DNA of 64,000 bases from Stomatobaculum longum (GCA_000242235.1 JH590862.1:248001-312000), one strand, 5' to 3'; positions 9,544 through 19,586 are shown, numbered from the stretch's first letter. The notes: generated by a model not told the origin, from the sequence alone. Program-made: numbers and translations.

Positions 9544-9912
9544 TTAGAATTGTAAGCCGGCTTCGCGTGCAGCGTCTGCGAGCGCCTGAATCTTACCCGT
9601 ATAGAGGAATCCACCTCTGTCAAACACGACGGCGCTGATGCCCTGCTCCTTCGCGCGCTCTGCGATGAGCTTGCCGACATATGCAGCAGCTTCCACGGTA
9701 TCCGTGTGCTCCAGTGCGCTCTTCGCCTCCTTCTCCAGCGTGGAAGCAGCGACGAGGGTACGGCCGACCGTATCGTCGATAATCTGCGCGTACATATGGC
9801 TGTTGCTGCGGAACACGGAGAGGCGCGGTCTCTGCGCAGTGCCGCTCAGGTGGCTGCGCATTCTCCAGTGCTTCTTCTCGCGGACAGCTTTTCTGGATTC
9901 TTTGCTTACCAT
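9544..9912 (-). CDS. rplR: 50S ribosomal protein L18
   Basis: 5S rRNA-binding protein of 122 residues. Motifs are the basic N-terminus, [20 protein letters not shown], and the C-terminal [20 protein letters not shown]. The length and position between rplF and rpsE are normal. Confidence 0.97.
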   Translation of the reverse strand: MVSKESRKAVREKKHWRMRSHLSGTAQRPRLSVFRSNSHMYAQIIDDTVGRTLVAASTLEKEAKSALEHTDTVEAAAYVGKLIAERAKEQGISAVVFDRGGFLYTGKIQALADAAREAGLQF

Positions 9913-9928
9913 AATAAAACCCTCCTAA

Positions 9929-10471
9929 TTATTTCTTACCGGTCTTACCGACCTTGCGTCTGATGGTCTCCGTAGCGTACTTGATACCCTTGCCCTTATA
10001 CGGCTCCGGCAGTCTCTTCTCACGGATCACGGCAGCATGCTGTCCGACTTTCTCTTTATCGATACCCTGCACCTTGATGATGTTCTGACCGTCGAGGACC
10101 GTCGTGACGCCTTCCGGATCCTCCATCTCGACCGGATGAGAATAACCAAGAGACAGGACGAGTTTGCTTCCCTGCTTAGCGGCTCTGTAACCAACACCGT
10201 TGATCTCCAGAACCTTCTCATAGCCCTCAGTCACGCCGACTACCATGTTCTTGATCAGTGTTCTCGTGAGACCGTGCAGCGACTTGATTCTCTTCAAGTC
10301 GTTGGGTCTTGTGACAATAATCTCGCTGCCTTCCTGCTTGATCTCAAGCTCAGCGGGCAGCACTCTCTCCAGCGTACCCTTCGGACCTTTTACAGTCACA
10401 AGATTATTTTCTGCGATTGTGACAGTGACGCCTGCCGGAATCGCGATAGGCATTCTTCCAATTCGTGACAT
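9929..10471 (-). CDS. rplF: 50S ribosomal protein L6
   Basis: Two-domain protein near the factor-binding centre, 180 residues. It starts [15 protein letters not shown] and carries the C-terminal signature [19 protein letters not shown]. It follows rpsH by 64 nt, the widest gap in this part of the spc group. Confidence 0.97.
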   Translation of the reverse strand: MSRIGRMPIAIPAGVTVTIAENNLVTVKGPKGTLERVLPAELEIKQEGSEIIVTRPNDLKRIKSLHGLTRTLIKNMVVGVTEGYEKVLEINGVGYRAAKQGSKLVLSLGYSHPVEMEDPEGVTTVLDGQNIIKVQGIDKEKVGQHAAVIREKRLPEPYKGKGIKYATETIRRKVGKTGKK

Positions 10472-10535
10472 GCCGATTTCCTCCTGATGTCTTTAAAATG
10501 ATCGGGATCTTATGTGCATTTCATGCGGTAATTTC

Positions 10536-10937
10536 TTACCAGATAAATGCTAAAACCTCACCGCCCACACCTAAACGGCGCGCTTCCTTGTCTGTGATGA
10601 CGCCCTGGTTTGTGGAGATGATTGCAGTGCCGAGGCCGCCGAGGACCTTCGGCATATCTTCCTTGCCCGCATAGATACGAAGACCGGGCTTGGAGATTCT
10701 CTTGAGGCCGCTAAGGATGCGGTCGTTCTTGGTTGCGCCGTACTTCAGCGTGATACGAATGTCCTGGAAGCCCTTGTTCTCGACGAACTCGTACTTCTCG
10801 ACATAGCCCTCGTTCACAAGAATATCGGCAATTGCGACCTTCATCTTGGAAGCCGGGACATCGACCACATCATGCTTTGCAGTATTTGCATTGCGGATTC
10901 TTGTCAGCATATCTGCAATCGGATCGTTCGTTGTCAT
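10536..10937 (-). CDS. rpsH: 30S ribosomal protein S8
   Basis: Central-domain 16S rRNA binder, 133 residues. Motifs are [19 protein letters not shown] at the N-terminus and [20 protein letters not shown] at the C-terminus. S8 represses the spc operon in enterobacteria; no equivalent operator was recognised here. Confidence 0.97.
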   Translation of the reverse strand: MTTNDPIADMLTRIRNANTAKHDVVDVPASKMKVAIADILVNEGYVEKYEFVENKGFQDIRITLKYGATKNDRILSGLKRISKPGLRIYAGKEDMPKVLGGLGTAIISTNQGVITDKEARRLGVGGEVLAFIW

Positions 10938-10975
10938 GGAATGTTTCCTCCTGTTGGATTTCTATCAGCTTCGCC

Positions 10976-11161
10976 TTACCAGCTTGCCTTCGTGACACCG
11001 GGGATCTGCCCCTTGTAAGCGAGCTCTCTAAAGCAGATACGGCAGATTCCGTACTTTCTGAGATAAGCGTGAGGGCGTCCGCAGATTCTGCAGCGGTTGT
11101 ACTCTCTGGTGGAGAACTTCGCCGGACGCGCCTGCTTGATCTTCATCGACTTCTTAGCCAT
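10976..11161 (-). CDS. rpsN: 30S ribosomal protein S14, zinc type
   Basis: A 61-residue short-form S14 with the zinc ligands CRICGRP and CRICFREL, typical of Firmicutes (type Z). It is 18 nt after rplE and 38 nt before rpsH. No zinc-independent paralogue is present in this window. Confidence 0.97.
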   Translation of the reverse strand: MAKKSMKIKQARPAKFSTREYNRCRICGRPHAYLRKYGICRICFRELAYKGQIPGVTKASW

Positions 11162-11179
11162 GAGTCTTTTCCCTCCTGA

Positions 11180-11725
11180 TTATTTGGCAAACGGCATATT
11201 GAACAGCGTTAACAGGTAGCGCGCCTCTTCGTCCGTCTGTGCCGTGGTGACAAAAATGATGTCCATGCCGCGCACCTTGTCGATCTTGTCGTACTCGATC
11301 TCCGGGAAAATCAGCTGCTCTTTGATACCCATTGCGTAGTTGCCTCTGCCGTCAAAGGAGTTCGGGTTCACACCTCTAAAGTCGCGGACACGCGGCAGTG
11401 CGAGGTTGATCAGACGATCGGCGAACTCGTACATCTTCTCGCCGCGCAGCGTCACCTTGCAACCGATCGGCATATCCTCACGAATCTTGAAGTTTGCGAC
11501 CGACTTCTTGGACTTCGTAATCACTGCCTTCTGGCCCGCAATGATCTCCAGGTCGCGGACCGCAGCCTCGAGGACCTTTGCGTTCTCCTTCGCCTCGCCG
11601 ACACCCATGTTGATCACGATCTTGTCGAGCTTCGGGACCTGCATCGGATTCTTGTATCCGAACTTCTCAATCATCTTTGCGACAAGCTCGTTGTCGTAGA
11701 TTTCTCTTAATCTAGCTCTAGCCAC
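11180..11725 (-). CDS. rplE: 50S ribosomal protein L5
   Basis: 5S rRNA-binding protein of 181 residues that contacts P-site tRNA. Landmarks are [38 protein letters not shown] and the C-terminal [20 protein letters not shown]. Standard place between rplX and rpsN. Confidence 0.97.
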   Translation of the reverse strand: MARARLREIYDNELVAKMIEKFGYKNPMQVPKLDKIVINMGVGEAKENAKVLEAAVRDLEIIAGQKAVITKSKKSVANFKIREDMPIGCKVTLRGEKMYEFADRLINLALPRVRDFRGVNPNSFDGRGNYAMGIKEQLIFPEIEYDKIDKVRGMDIIFVTTAQTDEEARYLLTLFNMPFAK

Positions 11726-11748
11726 TTGGAATGCTCCTCCTCTCTGCG

Positions 11749-12054
11749 TTAGTCGATGACCTTGCCGCTCTTCTTTGCGACACGGACCTTCTTGCCGTCT
11801 CTCAGCTCAAAGCCGACCTTCGTGCGCTCACCGTTCACGAGGAGCGCCACGTTCGAGACGTGAATGGAACCTTCCTTGCTCACGATGCCGCCGTTCTGGT
11901 TCTGCGGGCTCGGCTTCTGGTGCTTCTGCACCATGTTGCAACCCTCGACGATGACTCTGTCCTTCGCCGCGTCCACATGCAACACCTTGCCGCTCTTGCC
12001 CTTGTCCTTGCCAGCGATGATCTGAACGTTATCGTTCTTCTTAATCTTGCGCAT
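11749..12054 (-). CDS. rplX: 50S ribosomal protein L24
   Basis: KOW-domain assembly initiator of 101 residues: [20 protein letters not shown] followed by [20 protein letters not shown]. It lies 11 nt after rplN and 23 nt before rplE. Confidence 0.97.
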   Translation of the reverse strand: MRKIKKNDNVQIIAGKDKGKSGKVLHVDAAKDRVIVEGCNMVQKHQKPSPQNQNGGIVSKEGSIHVSNVALLVNGERTKVGFELRDGKKVRVAKKSGKVID

Positions 12055-12065
12055 TGCGGACCTCC

Positions 12066-12434
12066 TTATAATACTTCCGGAGCAAGGGAAACGATCTTCA
12101 TGAACTGCTTTTCACGAAGCTCTCTTGCCACCGGCCCGAAAATGCGGGTACCTGTCGGCGTCTTGTCATCCTTGATGATGACTGCTGCGTTCTCGTCAAA
12201 GGTGATGTAAGAGCCGTCTTTTCTGCGGGTCTTCTGCACCGTGCGGACCACGACTGCCTTGACGACATCACCCTTCTTAACAACGCCGCCCGGCGTTGCG
12301 TCCTTAACGGACGCCACAATCACGTCGCCGATGTGCGCATATCTTCTGGTTGAACCGCCCATCACGCGGATGCAAAGGAGTTCCTTCGCACCGGTGTTGT
12401 CGGCAACTCTCAAGCGTGTTTCCTGCTGAATCAT
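12066..12434 (-). CDS. rplN: 50S ribosomal protein L14
   Basis: Intersubunit-bridge protein with the invariant 122-residue length. It begins [19 protein letters not shown] and has the conserved [18 protein letters not shown] motif and C-terminal [20 protein letters not shown]. Confidence 0.97.
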   Translation of the reverse strand: MIQQETRLRVADNTGAKELLCIRVMGGSTRRYAHIGDVIVASVKDATPGGVVKKGDVVKAVVVRTVQKTRRKDGSYITFDENAAVIIKDDKTPTGTRIFGPVARELREKQFMKIVSLAPEVL

Positions 12435-12460
12435 GCCGGATACTCCCTTCCTCTACTCGA

Positions 12461-12718
12461 TTATCTCGCCTTCTCGACGATCTCAACCAGTCTCCATCTC
12501 TTATCCTTCGAGAGCGGTCTGGTCTCCATGATTCTGACTCTGTCACCGATTCTGCACTCATTGTTCTCATCGTGCGCCTTGAACTTCTTGGTCTGCTTGA
12601 TGATCTTGCCGTACAGCGGGTGCTTCACGTGATCCTCGACCGCAACCGTGATGGTCTTATCCATCTTGTCGCTGACGACCTTGCCGACACGTGTCTTTCT
12701 AAGATTTCTCTCTTCCAC
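12461..12718 (-). CDS. rpsQ: 30S ribosomal protein S17
   Basis: OB-fold 16S rRNA binder of 85 residues. The start [20 protein letters not shown] and the C-terminal [20 protein letters not shown] are diagnostic. It follows rpmC by 18 nt. Confidence 0.97.
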   Translation of the reverse strand: MEERNLRKTRVGKVVSDKMDKTITVAVEDHVKHPLYGKIIKQTKKFKAHDENNECRIGDRVRIMETRPLSKDKRWRLVEIVEKAR

Positions 12719-12736
12719 GGTTTATCTCCTTTCGGC

Positions 12737-12949
12737 TCACGCTCTCGCCTGTTCCGTGATAACGGTCTGGATTCTCGCGATGTTCTTGCGAACCTCGCTG
12801 ATTCTCGCAGTGTTATCCAGCTGGCTGGTGGCGTTCTGGAATCTGAGGTTGAAAAGCTCCTTCTTCGCGGAGACCAATGCCTCTCTCAGCTCAGCTGCAC
12901 TCTTCGCTCTTAACTCTTCGACATACTTATTCGTTTTCACTCTGTTCAC
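12737..12949 (-). CDS. rpmC: 50S ribosomal protein L29
   Basis: Small helical protein at the exit tunnel, a docking site for SRP and trigger factor. The 70-residue product contains [20 protein letters not shown], the family core. Its start overlaps the end of rplP by 23 nt, so the two are likely translationally coupled. Confidence 0.96.
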   Translation of the reverse strand: MNRVKTNKYVEELRAKSAAELREALVSAKKELFNLRFQNATSQLDNTARISEVRKNIARIQTVITEQARA

Positions 12950-13403
12950 CGCCTTCTGCAGTCACTGCGGAAACTCCGTCCACGCCTGCGTTGACTTCTT
13001 CCTTGGAAGCAATCTTGCACTTGCACGGAAGCTTGTGCATTGCGAGGCGCAGTGCCTCTCTAGCATCAGCCTCTGCGACGCCGTCGATCTCAAAGAGAAC
13101 GCGTCCGGGCTTGACAACAGCCACCCAGTACTCCGTGGAACCCTTACCGGAACCCATTCGGGTCTCAGCCGGCTTTGCGGTGACAGGCTTGTCCGGGAAA
13201 ATCTTGATCCAGACCTTACCGCCACGCTTCGTATAACGGGTCAGTGCGACACGGGCCGCCTCAATCTGATTGCTCCGGATCCAGCAGGGTTCCTGAGCAA
13301 CAAGACCGAAGGAGCCGTTCGTGATTCTGTTTCCGCGCATTGCTTTTCCGGCCATGGAACCGCGGAACTGCTTTCTGTGCTTGACTCTCTTAGGCATTAA
13401 CAT
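12927..13403 (-). CDS. rplP: 50S ribosomal protein L16
   Basis: A-site and peptidyl-transferase-centre protein. It starts [20 protein letters not shown], and has [20 protein letters not shown] and the [20 protein letters not shown] motif. At 158 residues it is about 12 longer than usual because of a C-terminal acidic tail ending GEQSENE, which overlaps rpmC. Only 3 nt separate it from rpsC. Confidence 0.97.
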   Translation of the reverse strand: MLMPKRVKHRKQFRGSMAGKAMRGNRITNGSFGLVAQEPCWIRSNQIEAARVALTRYTKRGGKVWIKIFPDKPVTAKPAETRMGSGKGSTEYWVAVVKPGRVLFEIDGVAEADAREALRLAMHKLPCKCKIASKEEVNAGVDGVSAVTAEGGEQSENE

Positions 13404-13406
13404 AGT

Positions 13407-14066
13407 TTATTTCGCGCTCCCTTCTCTGGTCTCAGCTCTCGCCGGCAGAACTTCGCCCTTGTAAATCCAGACCTTAACGCCGACCTTACCGTAGGTCGTG
13501 TCTGCCTCGGCGAAGCCGTAGTCGATGTCCGCGCGCAGGGTCTGCAGCGGAATGGTACCCTCCGAGTAGAACTCGCTTCTTGCGATATCCGCACCGCCGA
13601 GACGGCCTGCGCAGCAGGTCTTGATGCCGAGGATGCCCGACTTCATGCTTCTCTGCATTGCGGACTTCATCGCGCGGCGGAAAGAGGTTCTGTTCTCAAG
13701 CTGCTGTGCGATGTTCTCTGCGACGAGCTGTGCCTCTCTGTCCGGTCTCTTGATCTCCTTGATGTCGATGAAGACCTTCTTCTCGGTGAGCTTTGCAACT
13801 TCCTTCTTCAGCTTCTCGATCTCTGCGCCCTGCTTGCCGATGACCACACCCGGCTTCGCCGTGTGAATGATCACGCGGACTCTGTCCGAAGCGCGCTCAA
13901 TCTCGATGTCGCTCACGCCGGAGGCATAGAGTCTCTTCTTCAGGAACTTCCGGATGTTGTAGTCCTCGACTAAGTTGTCCGCGAAGTCTCCCTCTGCGAA
14001 CCATCTGGAGTCCCAGTCTTTGATCACGCCGACTCTAAGGCCGTGCGGGTTAACCTTCTGTCCCAT
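13407..14066 (-). CDS. rpsC: 30S ribosomal protein S3
   Basis: mRNA-entry-channel protein of 219 residues. The N-terminal domain has [20 protein letters not shown], then the KH domain ([20 protein letters not shown]), then the C-terminal [20 protein letters not shown]. It is 11 nt after rplV. Confidence 0.97.
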   Translation of the reverse strand: MGQKVNPHGLRVGVIKDWDSRWFAEGDFADNLVEDYNIRKFLKKRLYASGVSDIEIERASDRVRVIIHTAKPGVVIGKQGAEIEKLKKEVAKLTEKKVFIDIKEIKRPDREAQLVAENIAQQLENRTSFRRAMKSAMQRSMKSGILGIKTCCAGRLGGADIARSEFYSEGTIPLQTLRADIDYGFAEADTTYGKVGVKVWIYKGEVLPARAETREGSAK

Positions 14067-14077
14067 TCTCTACCTCC

Positions 14078-14476
14078 TCATCTCTCGTCCAGAACAACCG
14101 TGATGTGGCTCATTCTCTTGAAGATTCTGTAGGCTCTACCCTGCGCTCTCGGGTGGACTCTCTTCATGATGGGGCCGTTGCTTGCATGGCACTCTGCGAT
14201 GTAGAGCTTGTCAGCCTGCAAGTTGTTGTTGTTCTCTGCGTTCGCGATAGCGGACTCCACGAGCTTCTTAATGACGCCGGAAGCATATCTGGGGTTGTAT
14301 GCCAGGATGCCGAGCGCCGTCTTCACGTCTTTGCCTCTGATTGCGTCCAGTACGAAGCATGCCTTCTGTACCGGGATTCTCGCATAAGAAAGCTTTGCAG
14401 ACGGTCTCTTGTCGTTCTGTGCGTTTCTCTCTCTCTTAAACTGGGATCTATGTACTTTCTTGTGTACGTTAGCCAT
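14078..14476 (-). CDS. rplV: 50S ribosomal protein L22
   Basis: Exit-tunnel constriction protein. The core (AKLSYARIPVQKACFVLDAI and the RVHPRAQGRAYRIFKRMSHI tunnel loop) is canonical. The 132-residue product has about 20 extra basic residues at the N-terminus compared with E. coli. It lies between rpsS and rpsC. Confidence 0.97.
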   Translation of the reverse strand: MANVHKKVHRSQFKRERNAQNDKRPSAKLSYARIPVQKACFVLDAIRGKDVKTALGILAYNPRYASGVIKKLVESAIANAENNNNLQADKLYIAECHASNGPIMKRVHPRAQGRAYRIFKRMSHITVVLDER

Positions 14477-14505
14477 GTTGAAACCCTCCTTTCAAACCTT
14501 TCTTA

Positions 14506-14790
14506 TTATCTGGGCGACCCGACCTTCTTCTCGTCTGCGCCGTGACCTCTGTAGGTGCGCGTTGCAACGAACTCGCCGAGCTTGTGTCCGACCATATCCT
14601 CGGTGATGTAGACCGGGACATGCTTTCTGCCGTCGTGAACCGCGATCGTGAGACCGACCATAGCCGGGAAGATCGTGGAGCGGCGGGACCAGGTCTTGAT
14701 AACCGTCTTCTGGCCGGATTTGTTCATTTCTTCGACCTTCTTGAGCAGGCTCTCGTCTGCGAAGGGTCCTTTCTTCAGTGAACGTGCCAT
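14506..14790 (-). CDS. rpsS: 30S ribosomal protein S19
   Basis: Head protein of 94 residues bound with S13. It begins [20 protein letters not shown] and carries the [20 protein letters not shown] and [17 protein letters not shown] motifs. Confidence 0.97.
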   Translation of the reverse strand: MARSLKKGPFADESLLKKVEEMNKSGQKTVIKTWSRRSTIFPAMVGLTIAVHDGRKHVPVYITEDMVGHKLGEFVATRTYRGHGADEKKVGSPR

Positions 14791-14806
14791 CTGTGTCCTC
14801 CCTTAA

Positions 14807-15646
14807 TTAGGCCTTGCCGTTTCTTCTTCTGACAATCAGCTTGTTAGACTGCTTATTCTTCTTTCTGGTCTTGAGGCCCATAGCCGGCTTGCCCCAAGGT
14901 GTGCACGGACCCGGGCGACCGATCGGCGCTCTGCCCTCACCACCACCGTGCGGGTGATCGTTCGGGTTCATGACAGAACCGCGGACCGTCGGGCGGATGC
15001 CCATGTGGCGCTTTCTGCCTGCCTTACCGAGGTTAATCAGGTTGTGCTCGCCGTTTCCGACGCTGCCCATCGTTGCGCGGCAGTTGATCGGCACCATTCT
15101 CATCTCGCCGGACGGGAGACGAAGTGTTGCGTACTTGCCTTCCTTTGCCATGAGCTGTGCGGTGATGCCTGCAGCACGTGCAAGCTGTGCGCCCTTGCCC
15201 GGGTAGAGCTCGATGTTGTGAATCTCGGAACCGACTGGAATGAGTGCAAGCGGAAGGCAGTTGCCCACTCTCGCCTCAGCCTTGTCGCCGCTCATCACGG
15301 TCTGACCGACCGTAAGGCCCTGCGGTGCCAGAATGTAAGCCTTTGCGCCGTCCGCATAGCAGAGCAGCGCGATGTTAGCTGTTCTGTTCGGATCGTACTC
15401 GATCGCAACAACCTTTGCCGGGATGTTGTCCTTCGAATTTCTCTTGAAGTCGATGATTCTGTACTTTCTTCTCGCGCCGCCGCCTCTGTGTCTGACCGTG
15501 ATCTTACCCTGCGCGTTGCGTCCAGCGTGCTTCTTCTTGCTGACGACCAGGGACTTCTCCGGCGTGGATTTCGTGATCTCAGCGAAATCGGAACCCGTCA
15601 TGTTTCTTCTCGACGGAGTATACGCGGTATACTTTCTAATTCCCAT
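14807..15646 (-). CDS. rplB: 50S ribosomal protein L2
   Basis: Core 23S rRNA protein needed for subunit joining and peptidyl transfer; 279 residues. Motifs are [20 protein letters not shown], then [20 protein letters not shown], then [20 protein letters not shown] containing the conserved catalytic-region His. It lies 52 nt after rplW. Confidence 0.98.
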   Translation of the reverse strand: MGIRKYTAYTPSRRNMTGSDFAEITKSTPEKSLVVSKKKHAGRNAQGKITVRHRGGGARRKYRIIDFKRNSKDNIPAKVVAIEYDPNRTANIALLCYADGAKAYILAPQGLTVGQTVMSGDKAEARVGNCLPLALIPVGSEIHNIELYPGKGAQLARAAGITAQLMAKEGKYATLRLPSGEMRMVPINCRATMGSVGNGEHNLINLGKAGRKRHMGIRPTVRGSVMNPNDHPHGGGEGRAPIGRPGPCTPWGKPAMGLKTRKKNKQSNKLIVRRRNGKA

Positions 15647-15698
15647 TGTCTTCTCCTTTAGTTTGTTATCGCGGATTCACACCGCATAGTTTGAGGCA

Positions 15699-15998
15699 TT
15701 ACAGACCCTGGAAGATCTCAATCTCCTTGGAGTCCGCGGTGAGCTGCACAATTGCCTTCTTGCTCTTTGCAGTCTGACCGACGGTCATGCCTCTGCGCTT
15801 GGTCTTGGTCGGGCGGTTCATCGTGTTGACGCTCTTAACTTTAGCGCCCGCGAACATCTTCTCCACCGCTTCCTTGATCATCGTCTTGTTTGCTTCCGGA
15901 TGAACCAGGAAGCAGTATCTCTTCTCCGCCATGCCCGCCATGCTCTTCTCGGTGACCAGCGGCTTGAGGATTACATCATAGTACTGAATGCTTGCCAT
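15699..15998 (-). CDS. rplW: 50S ribosomal protein L23
   Basis: Exit-site docking protein of 99 residues. It contains YDVILKPLVTEKSMAGMAEK and AKVKSVNTMNRPTKTKRRGM. Its ATG overlaps the rplD stop by one base (TAATG), indicating translational coupling. Confidence 0.97.
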   Translation of the reverse strand: MASIQYYDVILKPLVTEKSMAGMAEKRYCFLVHPEANKTMIKEAVEKMFAGAKVKSVNTMNRPTKTKRRGMTVGQTAKSKKAIVQLTADSKEIEIFQGL

Positions 15999-16618
15999 TA
16001 TGCGTATACCTCCTCAATTGTGGCGACAACGTCCTTCGACGTGACCACCGTGTTGTACTTCAGAATGTCGTACACGTTGATGGTCTTCGGCGATGCCGTC
16101 TTGACGCCGGCAATGTTTCTCGCGGAGAGAACCGTGGTCTTATCGTTCTCCGGTGCGACAACCAGTGCCTTCTGTACCTTCAGGTTCTTCAGGGTCTCTG
16201 CCATCTTCTTCGTCTTGACCTCGCTGAGCTCAAAGCTCTCGAGGACAATGAACTTCTGCTCCTGAACACGGCTCGAGAGTGCGCAGCGAAGTGCCTGGCG
16301 CTTCTCCTTCTTGTTCAGCGTGATGGTGTAGTCTCTCGGGGTCGGTGCGAAGACAACGCCGCCGCCCTTCCACTGCGGAGATCTCGTGGAACCCTGTCTT
16401 GCGTGACCGGTGCCCTTCTGTCTCCACGGCTTTCTGCCGCCTCCGGAAACCTCGGAGCGGGTCTTCGCCTTCTGCGTGCCCTGGCGCTTATTGGCGAGCT
16501 GTGCAACCACAGCCATATGTACGAGATGCTCGTTCAGCTCTACGCCGAACACAGCGTCATTCAGTTCGATCGTTCCGACTTCTTTGCCGTCGGTGTTGTA
16601 AACAGATACGTTTGCCAT
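15998..16618 (-). CDS. rplD: 50S ribosomal protein L4
   Basis: Tunnel-lining protein of 206 residues. It has VSVYNTDGKEVGTIELNDAV, the extended loop GGGRKPWRQKGTGHARQGST and the C-terminal NTVVTSKDVVATIEEVY. In E. coli L4 represses the S10 operon via its leader; whether that applies to the leader seen here is unknown. Confidence 0.97.
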   Translation of the reverse strand: MANVSVYNTDGKEVGTIELNDAVFGVELNEHLVHMAVVAQLANKRQGTQKAKTRSEVSGGGRKPWRQKGTGHARQGSTRSPQWKGGGVVFAPTPRDYTITLNKKEKRQALRCALSSRVQEQKFIVLESFELSEVKTKKMAETLKNLKVQKALVVAPENDKTTVLSARNIAGVKTASPKTINVYDILKYNTVVTSKDVVATIEEVYA

Positions 16619-16643
16619 CTTGCGTTCCTCCTTTCCTCTCGAA

Positions 16644-17324
16644 TTACTTCTTGCTCTTCACGGTCTCGCGAAGCGTGACCAGAGCTTTTCTGGAACCCGG
16701 GATTGCGCCCTTGACCAGAATGAGGTTGTTCTCAGCGTCGACTCTCACGACCTCAAGGTTCTGCGTCGTGACCGTCACATGGCCCATGTGGCCCGGCATT
16801 CCCTTGCCCTTGAACACGCGGCTCGGATCCGAAGAGGAACCGTTGGAACCCTGGTGTCTGTGGAACTTGGAGCCGTGTGCCATAGGTCCGCGGTGCTGGC
16901 CGTTCTTCTTGATTGCGCCCTGGAAGCCCTTACCCTTGGAGACAGCCGTCGCATCGACCTTGTCGCCCGCTGCGAAGATATCTGCCTTGATGACATCCTT
17001 CACATTGAACGAAGCAGCGTTCTCGAAGCGGAACTCTCTGAGGAAACGACCTGCCTTGAACACCTCTCTCTTGTGCTCGCCACGCGTCACAACTTCCTTC
17101 TCGATGCCTGCCTTCTCGAGCTGACCTGCATTCGGCTTATTCACGAGTTTTGCGCGAATCTCGCCGTATGCGACCTGAACCGCATTGTAGCCGTCGCTCT
17201 CTTCGGTCTTGACGCGGGTCACGACGCAGGGACCTGCCTGCAGCACCGTGACCGGCACAAGCACACCGGCCTCATTGTAGACCTGGGTCATACCGACCTT
17301 TGTTGCAAGAATTGCCTTTTTCAT
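16644..17324 (-). CDS. rplC: 50S ribosomal protein L3
   Basis: Assembly initiator reaching the peptidyl-transferase centre. The 226-residue product has [20 protein letters not shown] at the N-terminus, and the [12 protein letters not shown] and [20 protein letters not shown] loop motifs. The C-terminus ends in a basic tail. It follows rpsJ by 58 nt. Confidence 0.97.
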   Translation of the reverse strand: MKKAILATKVGMTQVYNEAGVLVPVTVLQAGPCVVTRVKTEESDGYNAVQVAYGEIRAKLVNKPNAGQLEKAGIEKEVVTRGEHKREVFKAGRFLREFRFENAASFNVKDVIKADIFAAGDKVDATAVSKGKGFQGAIKKNGQHRGPMAHGSKFHRHQGSNGSSSDPSRVFKGKGMPGHMGHVTVTTQNLEVVRVDAENNLILVKGAIPGSRKALVTLRETVKSKK

Positions 17325-17382
17325 TTCTTCCTCCTGTTTATCCTACAGCGGAGCGCCGAGGCGCTCATACTAGAGCAGGATA

Positions 17383-17700
17383 TTATTTTGTCTTCATGCG
17401 GATGTCAATGTGAACACCCGCCGGCATCTCGAGACGGGACAGTGCATCGACCGTCTTGTCCGTCGGTGCGAGAACGTCGATGAGTCTCTTGTGAGTTCTC
17501 TGCTCGAACTGCTCGCGGCTGTCCTTATACTTGTGGACCGCACGAAGAATTGTAACTACCTCTTTCTTGGTCGGCAGCGGAATCGGACCGGAAACCTTAG
17601 CTCCCGTTCTCTTCACCGTGTCGACAATCTTTCCGGCAGACTGATCAACCAGCTTGTGATCATACGCCTTCAACGTGATTCTCATTACCTGATTTGCCAT
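17383..17700 (-). CDS. rpsJ: 30S ribosomal protein S10
   Basis: tRNA-binding and NusE transcription-antitermination protein. The 105-residue start [20 protein letters not shown] at 17700 is preceded by AAAAGGAGG; a longer frame upstream runs through the structured leader and is not a plausible start. The C-terminal [19 protein letters not shown] is typical. It is the first gene of the superoperon; tuf and fus genes are not adjacent. Confidence 0.97.
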   Translation of the reverse strand: MANQVMRITLKAYDHKLVDQSAGKIVDTVKRTGAKVSGPIPLPTKKEVVTILRAVHKYKDSREQFEQRTHKRLIDVLAPTDKTVDALSRLEMPAGVHIDIRMKTK

Positions 17701-17718
17701 AAAAAAAGTCGCCTCCTT

Positions 17719-17850
17719 TTCGCACTTTTTTAAAGTACGACAAGCGGTGACTGTACACAGTGCCGTGTGTGTCCTCTTGGAAACCCCACAGCAGGCCATC
17801 TTTCGTTTTGAAATCCGGCGCTCTTCGTTTGTACAGTGACTTGTCGTCAG
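17719..17850 (-). promoter_or_regulatory. Structured 5' leader of the S10 superoperon
   Basis: The arms 17737-17757 and 17830-17847 are complementary (8 pairs, a 3-nt bulge, then 10 positions with one mismatch), enclosing about 70 nt. A second hairpin, CGTACTTT/AAAGTGCG at 17721-17739, sits directly upstream of the rpsJ ribosome binding site and overlaps one arm by 3 nt, so the two may compete. This suggests a cis-acting leader controlling rpsJ expression. No named leader family was recognised and no promoter box was convincing. Confidence 0.45.
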
Positions 17851-17950
17851 TATCGAGACTTGACATTCGCTCCGCGGAACTCCTGCTCTTTCGAGACAGC
17901 AACCTCTCGCTTCACAGCTATCATGTCACAGCGCCATATAGCTTACCACA

Positions 17951-17990
17951 AAAAAAAGAGCTGCGCAAGTAGTGTCGCAGCTCTTTTTTT
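17951..17990 (-). terminator. Terminator of the lipoprotein gene (bidirectional shape)
   Basis: A perfect 15-bp stem from an A7 run through GAGCTGCG to its complement, with a T7 run on either strand. It ends the gene stopping at 17995 and insulates it from the S10 leader. Confidence 0.92.
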
Positions 17991-17994
17991 AGCT

Positions 17995-18444
17995 TTAGTG
18001 AGCGGATTCCGACTCCTCCGGCATGGTCGCGCTGAGCGGCGGCTCGACAGCCTTGCTCGTGCTCTCCGGCTTCACATAGTTTCCGGCTTTGTTCTTCTTG
18101 ATTTTCGTCACCTTGCCGGTCGGGCCGTCGTCCGCCTTTGCGGACTCCTGTGCGCCCGTCTCCTCCTTGGCATCCTCTTCGGCCTCTTCCTTGGCCTCTT
18201 CATCTGCCTCCGACTGCTCGATCGAGGAAAGTTCCTCCGGCGAATAGGTGTCGTAGACAACATTCTCGTCGCCCGGATCCGTGCTCTCGCCCGCAACCGT
18301 GCTCGCACCCTCGCTCGTCGCCACCGACTCCGCCGTGCTGCTCTCGGAAGCCGCTGTTGTGTCACTGTTCTTCTTTGCGCCGCAAGCGGTCGCAAGCATC
18401 AGGCTCGCCGCCGCAAGGAGCACAACTGCCATCTTCTTTTTCAT
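17995..18444 (-). CDS. Small acidic lipoprotein, unknown function
   Basis: 149 residues. The start at 18444 follows a GGAGG site and gives a type II signal peptide: MKKKMAVVLLAAASLMLATAC with the lipobox LATAC. The mature part is low-complexity, rich in Ser/Thr/Glu/Ala (a run of DEEAKEEAEEDAKEETG near residue 90), with a more basic Lys-rich C-terminal stretch. No domain is recognised. It is likely a surface-exposed lipoprotein or spacer; the function is not known. It is monocistronic between its own promoter and terminator. Confidence 0.75.
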   Translation of the reverse strand: MKKKMAVVLLAAASLMLATACGAKKNSDTTAASESSTAESVATSEGASTVAGESTDPGDENVVYDTYSPEELSSIEQSEADEEAKEEAEEDAKEETGAQESAKADDGPTGKVTKIKKNKAGNYVKPESTSKAVEPPLSATMPEESESAH

Positions 18445-18486
18445 AAGGTTCCCTCCGTTGTGCACTTCTGTCATTCAGTTTCCGCT

Positions 18487-18583
18487 ATTCTAGCACGACA
18501 GCGCAATTCTTGAAAGCTTTCCGCGAAAACACAAGAAAGTTGTAAGAAAGCGCCTTGAAGCCCTCCGTTCCCTTTGCTAGACT
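18487..18583. promoter_or_regulatory. Divergent promoter pair
   Basis: Minus strand: TGC followed by TAGAAT (18487-18492), an extended -10 for the lipoprotein. Plus strand: TTGAAG (18555-18560), a 17-nt spacer and TAGACT (18578-18583), also preceded by TGC, for the methyltransferase. Confidence 0.5.
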
Positions 18584-18616
18584 AGACCCGTATATTCGCT
18601 GAGAGAGGAGGCTGCT

Positions 18617-19522
18617 ATGCTGAGAGCCGATCGCTGGAAAGACTATGAAGTATTGGACTGCGCCGGAGGGGAAAAACTGGAGCGCTGGGGGGACTTTTTT
18701 TTGGTGCGCCCGGACCCGCAGGTCATATGGCGCGGTGACAAAAAAGACCCGCACTGGAGAAAGCCGGACGCGCACTACCACCGGAGTAACCGCGGGGGCG
18801 GCGACTGGGAGTTCTTCTCCCTGCCGAAGCAGTGGGACATCTCCTATGCACTTCCCGCCTCTCTTGTAAGGCCCCGCACGAGTACGCTCCGCTTCCAGTT
18901 AAAGCCCTTCCGCTTTAAGCACACCGGACTCTTTCCGGAGCAGGCGGCGAACTGGGATCGTTTTTCTTCCATTATTAACGGCGCGGTGCAAGAGGGGCGT
19001 CCCGCGCGCGTCTTAAATCTCTTCGCCTACACCGGCGGCGCGACACTCGCCGCGGCGGCCGCGGGCGCGGAAGTGACCCATGTCGACGCGAGCAAGGGCA
19101 TGGTCGCCTGGGCCAAGGAAAACGCGGAGTCCTCGGGGCTCTCGACAGCGCCGATTCGCTGGCTCGTCGATGACTGCGCAAAATTTGTCCAGCGCGAACT
19201 CCGGCGCGGTCACCGCTACGACGCCATCATCATGGATCCGCCCTCCTACGGACGCGGCCCGAACGGCGAGCTCTGGAAACTTGAGGATACGCTCTACGAC
19301 CTCCTGGTCGACTGTGCCGCACTGCTCTCCGACACGCCGCTCTTCTTCCTGATCAGTTCCTATACGACGGGACTGCAGGCTTCCGTCCTCTCCTACCTGC
19401 TCGGTGACCTCATTGTGCCGCGTTTCGGCGGCAAGATTGCCGCCGAGGAACTGGGGCTTCCAATCAGCGGAAACGGTCTCACCTTGCCCTGCGGTGCGAG
19501 CGGCCTCTGGATTGCGCCCTGA
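18617..19522 (+). CDS. Class I SAM-dependent methyltransferase, RlmI/RlmL-like
   Basis: 301 residues. The N-terminal 90 residues form a small beta domain (GGEKLERWGDFFLVRPDPQV). The Rossmann methyltransferase core follows: the SAM-binding motif LNLFAYTGGATLAAA, an acidic residue after VTHVDASKG, and the catalytic-face motif MDPPSYGRG. The DPPSYGRG form and fold order match the RlmI-type 23S rRNA cytosine-C5 methyltransferase group (COG1092), though the PUA domain is not obvious. The target is therefore inferred to be RNA and is unproven. A GAGAGGAGG site precedes the ATG. Confidence 0.8.
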   Translation: MLRADRWKDYEVLDCAGGEKLERWGDFFLVRPDPQVIWRGDKKDPHWRKPDAHYHRSNRGGGDWEFFSLPKQWDISYALPASLVRPRTSTLRFQLKPFRFKHTGLFPEQAANWDRFSSIINGAVQEGRPARVLNLFAYTGGATLAAAAAGAEVTHVDASKGMVAWAKENAESSGLSTAPIRWLVDDCAKFVQRELRRGHRYDAIIMDPPSYGRGPNGELWKLEDTLYDLLVDCAALLSDTPLFFLISSYTTGLQASVLSYLLGDLIVPRFGGKIAAEELGLPISGNGLTLPCGASGLWIAP

Positions 19523-19550
19523 TACGGCGCAAAATTCATCTCATCCATAC

Positions 19551-19580
19551 AAAAAAGAGCAGCTTTCGGGCTGCTCTTTT
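19551..19580. terminator. Bidirectional terminator
   Basis: AAAAGAGCAGC and its complement flank a short loop with A/T runs on both sides. It separates the convergent methyltransferase and YbjN-like genes. Confidence 0.9.
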
Positions 19581-19586
19581 CTGTGT

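Noticed and set aside
17660-17902. A short peptide encoded in the S10 leader
   Set aside because: The frame overlaps the rpsJ start in another register, has no ribosome binding site and spans the structured leader.
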